Shown in pieces: positions 12,532-23,539 of a stretch of DNA of 64,000 bases. The DNA comes from Ptychodera flava (Eukaryota; Hemichordata; Enteropneusta; Ptychoderidae): the NCBI RefSeq assembly GCF_041260155.1, contig NC_091945.1:29490796-29554795 (forward strand), given 5' to 3'. The position numbers were made by a program, and so were the translations under genes. Position 1 is the first letter of the stretch; each line of letters begins with the position of its first letter. A model generated the notes under the pieces. The model had not been told where the DNA came from, did not search any database, and was given only the letters and a program-made list of their open reading frames with translations.

Positions 12532-13290
12532 CTGAGGAGTCTTTGAATCAGATCGTCACCGATCTGTATCCAAGGTTAAACTGTTCTGAGCGTCGAGCGA
12601 TGACACCAAGAAATCGAATCTTCCTGGTACTGATCTGGTTAAGAGAGTACCTAAATGAAGATACACTGGCATCATGGTTTCAAGTTAGCATATCAACCGT
12701 TTCCAGAGAAATTACCCATGTGGTACCCTTGTTGTGGCACTATTTCAGAGGAATGGTGAGATGGCCTTCAAGGGAGGATATTGAAACTCTCCGAGCACAC
12801 TGGGAATTTTTTCCAAACGCAATATGCACCATTGAGGGTACGTTGCACGTAATATATCGTCCAACAACGGAACCAATTGCGGACATTCTCGTGTCATGCG
12901 ATGAGCACCCAATTAATTTGTGACAACAGGGGGATAATAATATATGTACAGTCTGGATTTTGGGTCCATTTAAATGACAACGGACAATTTCAGTTGCTGC
13001 CTGGCATCGGCTCTGAATTGGAATTGGATATTCCGAATGATACCTATGGATACATGAACAAGTATCCTCTTCTGACAGTTTCCAGCGAGTCAGCTTGTTG
13101 GCGAGAATCGAATGGATCGCATAATATTCAATATTGAATTTATCGGTGTCGCATTAACGTGGAGCACGTGATTGCATATTTCAAGACCTATAAAGGCAAC
13201 AAAATATCTGTACCGCCAACCTTGTTGGTTCATGCCTGTAGTTGCCGATGTGTATGCCTTTCTCCCCAAACGCTACACTAACTTAGTGCG
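12532..13290 (+). pseudogene. Harbinger/IS5-like transposase, degenerate, 3' part
   Basis: This is the nuclease part of a DDE transposase that cuts and joins transposon ends. The frame from 12537 reads SLNQIVTDLYPRL, then a helix-turn-helix-like WFQVSISTVSREI, then FPNAICTIEGT. The usual GxIDGTH motif with the first catalytic Asp reads IEGT here. A -/+ frame change occurs between about 12890 and 12925. The next frame gives DNRGIIIYVQSGF and HLNDNG, with the probable second Asp. A TGA lies at 13136-13138, and past it the same frame reads RCRINVEHVIAYFKTYK with the conserved Glu. The N-terminal segment lies at 6152-6199 (MYFFISLFWMQTG), in frame across the Ty3 insertion site. The gene is dead by frameshift, stop and insertion. 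HARBI1-like host genes have the same fold but not these inverted ends. Confidence 0.8.
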
Positions 13291-13631
13291 AAGACTTCGC
13301 TAGGGAAAATCCCGCAACATTGTCAATTGTCTATTTGGTTCCTTTTGCGTGATTACTAATATATAAGTGAATTAAAACCATCGCTACTATCACCGTATAT
13401 TGTGCGTGTAATAGGTATTTTTAGTGAAAATGAATTGTTTACCTCCTGGCCTGTGGACGTCGTGCTACTCACGATGTGAACCCTATCATCTAAAATTCTC
13501 ACCGTCAATCCAAGGTTCCAAATATATAACCCTAACATGACAATTTATCCCCTCCTGTCGACCGCATCAATGAACGGATCCTTTTTGCAACTATTTCTGT
13601 CAATTGTCTTGTCCGTGACACAAAGCAGTGC

Positions 13632-13827
13632 CCGAATATTATAATGAGACGAGAGACGATGAAAGAAACGGACGAGTCCTCGTCGGCTACTAATTAATTA
13701 GGCTACTGTCCAACCGGGTTGCAGAATTTGCGACGAGACATGCAAATGTGACGAAAGCGGACCAATGGCATGCTTGGAAACACGACGTTCTCGTCCGTTT
13801 TCCACGTTCGTTTAGTGAAAGATCGCT
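13632..13827 (-). repeat. Right terminal inverted repeat of Harbinger-like element
   Basis: Reverse-complement partner of 5650-5845. It ends GATCGCT, directly followed by AAT and the start codon region of a gag-like reading frame (ATG at 13836). Confidence 0.9.
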
Positions 13828-13835
13828 AATCAAGC

Positions 13836-14490
13836 ATGGCGAAAAGAACAATCACAGCTAGCTCTTCCCGAAGAAGAAGTACACAAAAGAATTGCCGACT
13901 CGACGGAAAGAGTGTCGAGCCGACTGCTGCAAGATTTGGACAAGCTGGTAACATCGAGGGTTTCCGTGATGGCAAATCAACTCCAGGAAGCACAAGCTGC
14001 CAACTCTTCAAATCAGATAGAAGCAATGAGGGCTATGAAGTGGGTTGAAAAGCTGTCATTTAACAAGAAAGGCAATGAACTGCAGTACAAACATAACGAG
14101 CAAGTAATGCACCACATGAAAAACGCAGCTAAAGTTATAGACGACTCGAAATACATACAGGCCAAAGATAAAATTGTGGAAGCTATTTCGATGATCAAAC
14201 GTAGACAAAAGCTGATCAAGCGAGCGGATATGTCCAAGAACGGGTGGAAAACTGTAGAGGAATACGTCACCCACGAGTTAGCTTTAGATGAAGAAGACGA
14301 CAAGAAAATATAAAAAGGCAGAATACAAGGCTGGACAATAGCTGAAGGAACAGCGACGTGTCAAAGCGAAGGCCTAGTGTAAGGATCATCGTCTCGTCTG
14401 CTGAGGCGCGCGGGCGATAAAGGACGACACATTTCTACGAAATCTGGTGTTTGCTATGGATGCGGAGAAGTCGGTCATTGGAGATAAGAA
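13836..14490 (+). pseudogene. Gag-like segment of DIRS-like element (fossil)
   Basis: Basic, Ser-rich start, then a helical, Gln/Lys/Asn-rich region likely to form a coiled coil (MRAMKWVEKLSFNKKGNELQ; IVEAISMIKRRQKLIKRADM), an acidic end, and then a CCHC zinc-knuckle-like patch (CYGCGEVGHWR, near 14455). Proteins of this layout precede the RT in DIRS-like elements. It is a fossil, not a host gene. Confidence 0.6.
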
Positions 14491-16269
14491 TGTCGAAGCA
14501 AACTTGCTGCTGGAGCAGGATCGATGCAAAAGATACAGGGCTTGGTTGTCTTCCTTCCAATTTCGATGTCTGGTATGCACACACTGTGTGCACAGAACGC
14601 AAGGGGTGTTTCTCTTACATAAACAACAGGATGCCGTACAAGAGATGCCGCTGTAATTAAGAAATTAGGCTTTTAGCAGCAGACACATTCATATTACAGC
14701 TGGCATGGCAAGAGAATAAAAAAACAAGTGACCACCAGTACATATTGCAGCTATCTATTTTTACTAACAGAACACTGAACGAGAAATTCAATAAGTACAA
14801 ATGTGAATAAAACTTATAATAGATTTTGCCACAGCTTAGAGAAAGACTACTGTAACAAATGAATTTTCATATGGTGAGAGATATCCCACTGATTGAAAGA
14901 AAGCTAAACACTGTTTCGGTGTAATTTTAATGACTGCTCGTAGTATGGCATATTCCAAGTTTTCGCTTGCAAGTTGTCGATAGAATGGCTGTGTAAACAC
15001 AGTCTTTAAACGTCTAAACGCAATTCATCGGTATTAAAATCCCTAAGATATCCAGAAACTCCGACAAAACTGCTCCTCCTCTGTTATGGTGTTTGGGGCA
15101 ATTCTCAACTACAGGTACGTCACCTGGGCAATTAGCGCAATTAAAACTGAAAGCTGAGAATGCATTGAAAATTGCCAAGACAGAATTCGAAGTAAAGGGT
15201 AATGCAGCAGATTCGATATGCAACACCTTTGAAAGCCGTATCTACTCTTTTCTCGTTATTAGTAATCCTGACAAATATTTCATCAACAGTCGTGTGAGAC
15301 AAGTCCAAGCAAACTGCGACATCGCTCTCTTGCGTGGTTATTATGGCGGTCGCGTTCCTGATGACGTTGAAGAAGTTAGTCGGGTATGACCTGGGATCAT
15401 TGAGTCACTCACGCGCAGAAGGGAAGGAAAACGATCATCTCTTACGCCGAACCGAGTACAAAAAATGTTGGGAACTCGGGGAATTTCATTTTCGAGCAGA
15501 CCGGCAAAGAAACAAGCTGTCGCCACTTGTGTCTCTATTGCAAAAATTATTGCCAGATCTGCCTCAACATTCAGTGCACCCTGTATACCTGTGAGCAACA
15601 CCGAACGCTTGGACAGATACCCAGCACATTACGCAATGCAAATATCGCCGTATAATTTTTCGCCACAATCATACTATTACGAACAACGACCATATGAACA
15701 TCATTCCGCAATCAATTCTCAGATGTATCCATTCCCTTCCCTTCTATCTTTCGCATACAAATATTGGTCAGACTTTCATATCGTCTGCCCTGCCTACTGT
15801 CGCCACTAATACTTCTCCGCCTTTGCCTTCTGACTCCCGATCTCTACCACCACCACCACACTCGCCATGAGTTTGCAGGTCCATGTAAATTCATGGACTG
15901 TCTTTCTCCAAACAAATTCTTCGAATAATATTTTTTCAACTTAGCTTCAAGGGTTGACATTTTACCACAGTCGAACACTGAAACCACTGATTCATTACAA
16001 TGTTTGTTTTTTTTACTCGAGCGATCTAGCTGATAACTTTGTGCTTTTTAAATATTTGTTTGTTATTTAGATAAATCTTCATTTTGTTATGTTATGTGAT
16101 CAATAAACAAGGATCATTAAGTCAATATATTTCTTGTTTGGTGTATTCACTAGTCTTTAAAAGTCACTACCAATAGCATCAATGGAAACGAACACATCCT
16201 CTGACAGTAATTAGTCTAGTGTAATTTGAGGAGAGATATCATCACTTTTAAGAGACCTTGTTGTTTATA

Positions 16270-18144
16270 TAAGATAAAAACACCATGCGTTCTGTGCACA
16301 CACTGTGTGCATACCAGACATCAAAATTGGAAGGAAGGCTGCAAATCCCTGTAAGTACCGGTTATTATAGTTTTAATGAGAATGTATGTCAAAACTCGAA
16401 TGGTGATATTACTAGGAATATCACTTTATCTGGTATAATTGAGCGGGAAAGCAGTCTATGCATGGAATGCAGGGAAGTGAGGATTTGGGAAGATGACGGT
16501 GTAGCATAAGAAGGCAAGTCTATGGGCACCAACATTGAAGGCCCGGATGCATATGCAGCTAACACAGCAGACACGGGGTATGAAAAGAATGACCCATTGA
16601 CAGTGAGTAGTATGCGATGTGACAATGTTTGTTTTGATGAGATATGTTCAGGATGGGAAGAGATCGAATGTTGTTGACGATCTGATTCTCCGGGTGACCA
16701 CACACCGGGAAATGTGTTTTGCACACAGATAGTCCGGCAGAAAGGAACGGCACAGAGCTAATTAGTCAAAGAAGGTGACTAGGGCAGCTCGGCATATGTT
16801 GGTTGCAGCAGGTGAGAGTAGTTTTGTTGTTGAGATAATCGATCTCGGCTATAAATTGCCGCTTAAGGAAGTACAACCATTACCTGAATTGAGAAACAAT
16901 GCATCAGCTATTAAACATAAAGATTTTGTATCAGCCGAATAAAGTATAGTGGTGAAAATCAAGTGGGTCAGTCCAACCACAGTCCATATATGAAGTTTGC
17001 AGCGGGTACTTGTAGATAATGAATACATGAGGTGTGAAAAATAGTTGACAAGACCCATCTGCTACTATACAATGGATGTTTATTCTTCCATACGTTTCGG
17101 ACGTACACGGACGACCTTCAGTTAAGTAAGTTGATGACTTAAAGGCTGTATTTCAAAATTTCCGACAACACCGTATATTGTTAACCTTCTGTCGGTAGCA
17201 GTGAACCGACACAGTAAGTGCAGGTTGGTGCTTGACTGTCGTGCTATCAACTAGTTCCTCCACAAGTTTAAGTTTAAATGCAAAGAGATAAAGGTTGCTA
17301 AGCAGTTATTTGAAAGGGTTTATTATTTAATAACATTCGATATTAAGTCGGCCTTTCGCCACATAGAAAATTTTCCCCAGTCACCGCATGTAATTGGGAT
17401 TCGCCTGGGATTAAGGAAATGGCGTTGAATATTTTTCATTTCAATGTTTTACCCTTTGACGTTTCAACGGCGACCTATATTTTGACGAAAGTATCGAGAA
17501 CTATGGTTGGGTACCTCTCGCGGACAAGGTAGGCGCATTGTTTTGTTTTATGACAATGGTATCGCAGGTGTACTCCGATACAGAACAAAGTTATATGTTT
17601 GGCAGTACAAATCGAAGGAGATTTATCACGCTTTGGCTTTCTTATCGCTCAGGATAAATGTATTTGGATACCAAGGTAGATAGTACCGTGGTTAGGCTAC
17701 GTTATCGATCTACTTGTTGGCTACTTATATGACCAAGGGGAACGAATCCATCGAGTATTGTCAGCGATACCCGAGGTTATACATGACGTTGCAAACACAG
17801 GTAACTATGTGAAAGTTAAAGTGTTGGCGTCCTTCACGGGACAGTTGATATCACTGTATGAAGCAGTGGGGCTGATCGTGCGGCTACGAACAAGTAATTT
17901 ATTGACGTGTATCAATACTCGATCAAGTTGGTGGACAAGTGTGCCGCTAAATTCGGGCACAATGGATTAGTTATGTTTCTGGTCATTAAAACCTAAAGCG
18001 TTTTAATGGCCTCGAGTGGCATAGATCCACGGCATGTACAAGGATCGCATATTCCGATGCTTCAGAATTGGGCTATTGCAGTTTCTCCGTGAGTTGTAGG
18101 ATACAGTAAGTACGGGCAAATGGTCAGCCACCGAAGCTGTGAGA
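16270..18144 (+). pseudogene. DIRS-like RT/RNase H fossil, copy 1
   Basis: Begins with a block (CACCATGCGTTCTGTGCACA) repeated at 18150 and, inverted, at 14548-14603. It carries decayed RT motifs around 16800-17420, a small foreign insertion near 17000-17130, and an RNase H-like motif (RIAYSDASELGYCSF, about 18035-18080). The 17445-17510 sequence reappears at 21810-21865, after the insertion in copy 2. Confidence 0.65.
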
Positions 18145-19123
18145 TTAAAACACCATTCGTTCTGTGCACACAATGTGTGCATACCAGTCATTGAAATCGG
18201 AAGGAAGGCTGCAAATCCCTGTAAGTACCGGTTATTATAGTTTTAATGAGAATGTATGTCAAAACTCTAATGGTGATATTACTAGGAATATCACTTTATC
18301 TGGTATAATTGAGCGAGAAAGCAGTGTATGCATGGAATGCAGGGAAGTGAGGATTTGGGAAGATGACAGTGTAGCATTGGAACGCAAGTCTATGGGCACC
18401 CACATTGAAGGCCCGGATGCATATGCAGCTAACACAGCAGACACGGGGTCTGAAAAGAATGACCCATCGACAGTGAGTAGTATGCGATGTGACAATGTTT
18501 GTTTTGATGAGATATGTCCAGGATGGGAAGAGATCGAATGTTGTTGACGATCTGATTCTCCGGTTGACCACACACCGGGAAATGTGTTATGCAGACAGAT
18601 AGTCCGGCAGAAAGGAACGGCGCAGAGCTAATTAGTCAAAGAAGGTGACTAAAGGCAGCTCGGCATATGTGGGTCGCAGCAGGTGCGAGTAGTTTTGTTC
18701 TCGAGGTAATCGATCTCGGCTATAAATTGCCGCTTAAGGAAGTAAAACTGTTAACTGAATTGAGAAACAATGCATCAGCTATTAAATATAGAGATTTTGT
18801 ATCAGTCGCAATAAGTAAGCTGATTGCTAAAGGCTGTATTTCAAAATCTCCGACAACACCGCATATTGTTAACCTTCTGTCGGTAGCAGTAAACCGACAC
18901 GGTGAGTGCAGGTTGGTGATTGACTGTCGTACTATCAACTGGTTCCTCCTCAAGTTTAAGTACAAAGAGATAAAGTTTGCTAAGCAGTTATTTGAAAGGG
19001 TTTATTATTTAATAACATTCGATATTAAGTCGGCCTTTCACAACATCGAAATTTTCCCCAGTCACCGCACGTAATTGGGATTCGCCTGGGATTTAGGAAA
19101 TGGCGTTGAATAATATTTTTCAT
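18145..19123 (+). pseudogene. DIRS-like RT fossil, copy 2
   Basis: Direct repeat of 16270-17420, better preserved. It reads WVAAGASSFVLEVIDLGYKL and later FERVYYLITFDIKSAFHNIE. It is cut at about 19123 by a 2.7-kb insertion; matching sequence resumes at 21808-21865. Confidence 0.7.
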
Positions 19124-19164
19124 TTGCTCACCTGTTCACACACCTGAGCATATGTCGCAGCGAT

Positions 19165-19192
19165 GTCTGTCTGTCTGTCTGTCTGTGTGTCC

Positions 19193-19235
<43 letters not shown>
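19165..19235. repeat. (CTGT)n microsatellite
   Basis: Tetranucleotide array near the start of the tandem-monomer element; the second element copy has a shorter version at 23750-23795. Confidence 0.9.
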
Positions 19236-19236
<1 letters not shown>

Positions 19237-19580
19237 TTTGGTCCGATATCTCAAAAACAGCTGATCAGATCAGAATCAAATCTAGTAAATAGATTCAGTT
19301 AGCAAATGGCAAGAACTGATTAGTTCTTGGTGGGTGTGGCTTGCATACATTTTGCTCATTTGCATAATTAATGATTTCAGAAAAAACAGACATACATTAA
19401 AAACGACTGCACACAATTTGACGAGATTTGCTACAAATGTTGATCACACCAAAATATATCAACAGTGGGAACCATTAAGGGGTGACATGAAAGATAGTTG
19501 CTAGTTTGCATATTTAATGAACTTTCCTAATTAGGGATGTATATCTGATTTAACTTGATCAAAATTGACCAAACTTGGTA

Positions 19581-20701
19581 TAATTATAATTAAACTTTAT
19601 TTAAAGAGGGTAATCTGATTACAGTAAAGTAATTGTAATTTCCATCAGAGCCCTCATGAAAAGAGAGGCAAAATACACAAACAAATCATCGAATAAACAA
19701 AAACGTATGGAATAGACGAACAGAAGATGTCGAAGACAAAGGAAAAACAGGCTAGTCTAAGTCAGAGCCTTCATTACAATATTTCATGAAAAGATAACAA
19801 TGCAGTTTTGATTTAAACGTCGACAAGGCTTCACAGTCACGGATAGTTGGGGAATGGAATTCCAGATTTTAGTAGCTCGATATACAAATGATCTTTGACC
19901 CATGCCTGTCCTAAACATTGGTGGGTAAAGGTTACCATTACTAGAACTACGAGTATTTAAACGATCCATTTCTGAGAGAGGTTGGAATAGATCACTAATA
20001 TAGCTTGGCGCGAGACCATTTAAAGCTTTGAAAGTCATAACAGCAGTAAAGTATTCTATACGTAAATCTATTGGCAACCAGTGCAAACTAACAAAAACTG
20101 TTCGAGAAGGAAAAGTCGTGTCAACTCCGCGAATTACCTTACCAGCCCTTTTCTGGAGTTTGTACAATCTTTGGAGATTGGTCTTAGACGTACTAGCCCA
20201 AACAATACAACAGTAGTCAGTTACAGACAAGAACAAAGCGTTATAAACTAGCAAAAGAACACTCCTTTGAGAAAAGGGGCGTAGTCGTCTTATAACACCA
20301 ATTCTGGCAGACAAAGTCTTGCACAAATTATCTATGTGGTCATCCCAGCATAAAATGTTGTCTAATTGAACACCAAGTAGTTTGTGAACAGCAACACTGT
20401 CAATGAGAGTATCATTGATCTGAATGTGAAATGAAATATCAGAGTCGGCTAAATGATAAATTTTGGGGCGAGAAGCAACAATCATATGTTTTGTTTTAGT
20501 GATGTTAATTGCCATGCTATTGTTATGAACCCAGTTTGATATTGGCACGAGATCTCCATTCAGTCTCCCCTCGACTTGTTCAATGTCAATACCAGAAACA
20601 CACAAAGTTTGGTCATCGGCAAGCATATCTAAGCTTCCCATGTTGAGGCAAAGGGGAAGATCATTAATGAAGATCAAAAACAGAAGTGGACCCAAAATGG
20701 A
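19581..20701 (-). mobile_element. 5'-truncated LINE (Jockey/CR1/L2-like group)
   Basis: Inserted inside the tandem-monomer element: monomer sequence stops at about 19580 and resumes at 20702. The 3' end in the element's direction is AT-rich (TAATTATAATTATACC). The copy begins within the RT domain, typical of target-primed insertion. Confidence 0.85.
19784..20695 (-). pseudogene. LINE reverse transcriptase, C-terminal half
   Basis: An open 303-residue frame starting inside the RT palm: GPLLFLIFINDLPLCL, then the active-site box MLADDQTLCV (LADD for the usual FADD/YADD), then KTKHMIVASRP and the thumb region ending with LQRLYKLQKRAGKVIRG and YFTAVMTFKALNGLAPSYIS, both hallmarks of non-LTR RTs of the Jockey/CR1/L2 group. 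The first half of the RT and the endonuclease are missing, so it cannot be autonomous. The frame has stayed open, which suggests a fairly recent insertion. Confidence 0.9.
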
Positions 20702-22047
20702 TGTATATGGAAGATATATAATTTAACATACTTGAAAGTCATCAAGCATTTTAACTTCACCCAATGCCTAATATACATATTTAATCAACTTTGCTAATAA
20801 GGGATATATATTTGAATTGACTGGACTAAAGTTGATGAAACTTGCTACATGTATTGAAGCTACTATGATACAACATTCTTGAAAGTCATTAAGCATTTTT
20901 ACTGCAGCCAATTCCGAATTTGCATATTTAATGAACTTTCCTAATTAGGGATATATATCTGAACTGACTTGATCAAAATTGATGAAACTTGCTATGTACA
21001 TTAATGACACTATAATACAATATTATTGAAAGTCATTAAGCATTTTCTCTTCAGCCAATTCCTAATTTGCATATTCAATGAACTTTCCTAATTAGGGATA
21101 TATATCTGAATTGACTTGACCAAAGTTGACAAAACTTGCTACATATATTGAAGATACTATGATACAACATTATTGAAAGTCATTAAGCATTTTTACTTCA
21201 ACCATTTACTAATTTACATATTTAATAAACTTTGCTAATTAGTAAATAAATATCTGAATTCAGACCAAAGTTGATGAACCTTGCTACATACATTAAAGAT
21301 ACTATGATACAAAATTATTGAAAGTCATTAAGCATTTTTTTCTTCAGCCAATTCCTAATTTGCATATTCAATTATCTTTTCTAATTACGGATATATAATG
21401 GGATTTACTTGATCAAAGTTGGCAAAAAATGCTACGTACATTGAAGATTATACAAGGTTAAAACAATATCGAAAGTCATTTCACATTTTCATGTCAGCTA
21501 ATTTATAATTTGCATATCTAATGAGCTTTCACAGTTCGACATATATGGCTTGAAGGACTTGGCCAAAGGTAATTACACTTGCTATATAAAGTGGTGATAC
21601 AATGACAGAAGTCAAAGAACTTTAATATTTTTATTTCAGCTAATTACATATTTGTATACTTCATGAACTTTTAGAATTAATCGGCGGTGAATATACTGAT
21701 TATATTACTTTCAATGAAGTTGCAAACATGTGGCAATGGTTCAAATTTACATATAATGCAATATATAATGAAACGTGAGCATTTTCAGTTCATATCTGGT
21801 TTTAATTTTTACTCTTTGACGTTTCAACTGCGACCTATATTTTTACGAAAGTATCGAGAATGGAAATTCTCACCAAGCACTGTGGGAATGGTAATTTTTA
21901 CGGTGAGAATCAAACAGACTCACCATTCATTGGTGAGAATCAGGCAGACTTGTTGTTCACTGATGTGAATCAATTTGGTTAATTCTTGTAGGCCTAATAT
22001 AAGTAAGGTTGTCACTGATCTCAGTCATATGTGAACATGGATTTATT

Positions 22048-22345
22048 AAGGTTCCGAGACAAGTAATTGACCTTTTTAAAATAAAATTTCTCTAGTGGTG
22101 ACTGAGCTCAGAACCCCCGTAAATTATATATTGTCGGGAAGCCTAGATATAGGGGAACATTTCGATTACCATAGTTACAGCATTATTTACGTAACTATCA
22201 CGTGGCAGGTAATTTGCATAACCTTTCAAAAATCGGTTTTTCCTATGTTTTGTTTCAATGCTGTGAGATATGTGGCTGGAATTTGTGTGAGTGCAAGCTG
22301 TTCTAAGGATCTTCCAGAGTGTGTCTCAGAATTTCTTTAAACCTT
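22048..22345 (+). mobile_element. Half of a TTAA-type MITE
   Basis: Starts AAGGTTCCGAGACAAG and runs parallel to 54164-54460 (shared CTCAGAACCCCCGTAAATTA and TTTTGTTTCAATGCT). The match stops at about 22345, where a GC-rich repeat begins, so the right half is missing. Confidence 0.75.
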
Positions 22346-22348
22346 CAG

Positions 22349-22727
22349 AAAGGCGGAGCCTCTCTTTTAAAGGGCGCGGAGCTATGGCGGCGTTCATTGT
22401 GTAGGTGGCCACCAAACAGGCAACACTAGTGCACACGCTCCAGAAAATGCCACCTTTTTTTCCGGCCGCAAAAACGCAGGCAGACTGCCTAGCGGTCAGC
22501 GCGAAGCTGCTGCCGATCGAACTCCGTGGTTATATTCAAATTCTAACGCGAAGGAAATTCGAGCGTTGGCGTTGGGGAATCAATGACCGTTGGCGATTTG
22601 AACCGACTGTCAATCAAACGCTTGTATAAACTCTGTTTGCAGGACAAGCAAGAGGCGCCAAAAGGTTGAGATCAGTTTGTGTAATTAATGTTATAGAAAT
22701 AAAAACATCGTAGTGGCCAACTTGTTA
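22349..22727 (+). repeat. GC-rich dispersed repeat, copy 1
   Basis: About 380 bp beginning AAAGGCGGAGCCTCTC and ending near AAAACATCGTAGTGGCC. Its reverse complement recurs at 40935-41318 with moderate divergence. No coding frame is conserved between the copies; class unknown. Confidence 0.75.
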
Positions 22728-23539
22728 TTATGCCTAGGCACGCTAGGCATGAAGTATATTACTTACTTCTCTGCTGTATCTCGTCTTCCGTCAGGAGTTT
22801 GTTGACCCAACAACTTTGATGTATCCTGTGCGCAAGTCAACTTAAAATCTGGTGAAAAGAGGACGCTTATCAGTCGTATCTTCGGTTTCAACGTGGAGAT
22901 AGGGTTTCATTAAAGGAGTTCTAGAGGATTGCAACGCTGCTTTTCGAATAAAGCCATTCAATCCGTTATTTTTATTTCCTGATATCGATGAGCTGTAATT
23001 TCTAAATTCGAAAAAAACGGCAGCATGTGGACAATGACGATTAAAGTTTGAGCTATTGACGCTTTACAGCTTTTCTCAGCAGATGCGCGTTTGACCTTTC
23101 GTGGACGCTCGTCGCATTTGCAGGACATTTGGCGGTTTGGGACTAAGGTTCAGAACATCTACGGTAACTTAGTTTGCATTGATCAGCTAAGACAGACCCA
23201 CAAATGAATTAACAGCTGTGCTATATTCATGCTTCGTGAGGTCCATTGATGGCCTTGCTGCTTTAAAACTGACAACAAACCTGAGATTTCGACCTTACTC
23301 GCTACATACCGGATTCGGATAGGTATCTCTTGTTTCTCTGTGCCGTTGCTTGAGCAGTGACAGTTGAGTTGCTCCGTTCACTTTATGTATGGCTCTGTGA
23401 TGGGAACGCTTTACGTCCACGTTTAAGTGAAACTAAAATTATACGTGGAATCTAATGAAGTACTCTACAATGCCACAATAAGCCCCGATCCGAATACAAT
23501 GCAGTAACGATTTGCATATGAATACCATGGTCATACGAG

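Larger units (their letters stand above)
13828..19123 (+). mobile_element. DIRS-like (tyrosine-recombinase class) retroelement fossils
   Basis: A gag-like segment opens directly after the Harbinger-like element, followed by reverse transcriptase and RNase H remains present twice in direct orientation (about 16270-18144 and 18145-19123). The RT consensus (GCISKSPTTPHIVN, LSVAVNRHGECRLVIDCR, FDIKSAFHNIEIFP) is the form seen in DIRS/Ngaro-type elements and not Ty3 or Pao. Neither long terminal repeats nor an integrase is seen; a tyrosine recombinase domain was not recognised either. The remains are heavily broken (well over ten breaks) and clearly old. Confidence 0.7.
19124..21807. mobile_element. 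Tandem-monomer repeat element, copy 1, with LINE inside
   Basis: Starts GCTCACCTGTTCACACACCT, then a (CTGT)n block, then 'GATATCTCAAAAACRGCT', then about seven diverged monomers of ~145 bp (core 'TTTGCATATTTAATGAACTT', 'AGGGATATATATCTGAATT', 'TTATTGAAAGTCATTAAGCA'). It ends near 'GTGAGCATTTTCAGTTCATA'. A second copy lies at 23708-24945 with the same two ends, so it moves as a unit. No transposase is visible; the class is unknown. Confidence 0.75.

Noticed and set aside
19480-21640. Regularly spaced repeats resembling an array
   Set aside because: Monomers of ~145 bp are diverged and contiguous, without spacers; this is a tandem repeat in a eukaryotic genome, not CRISPR.
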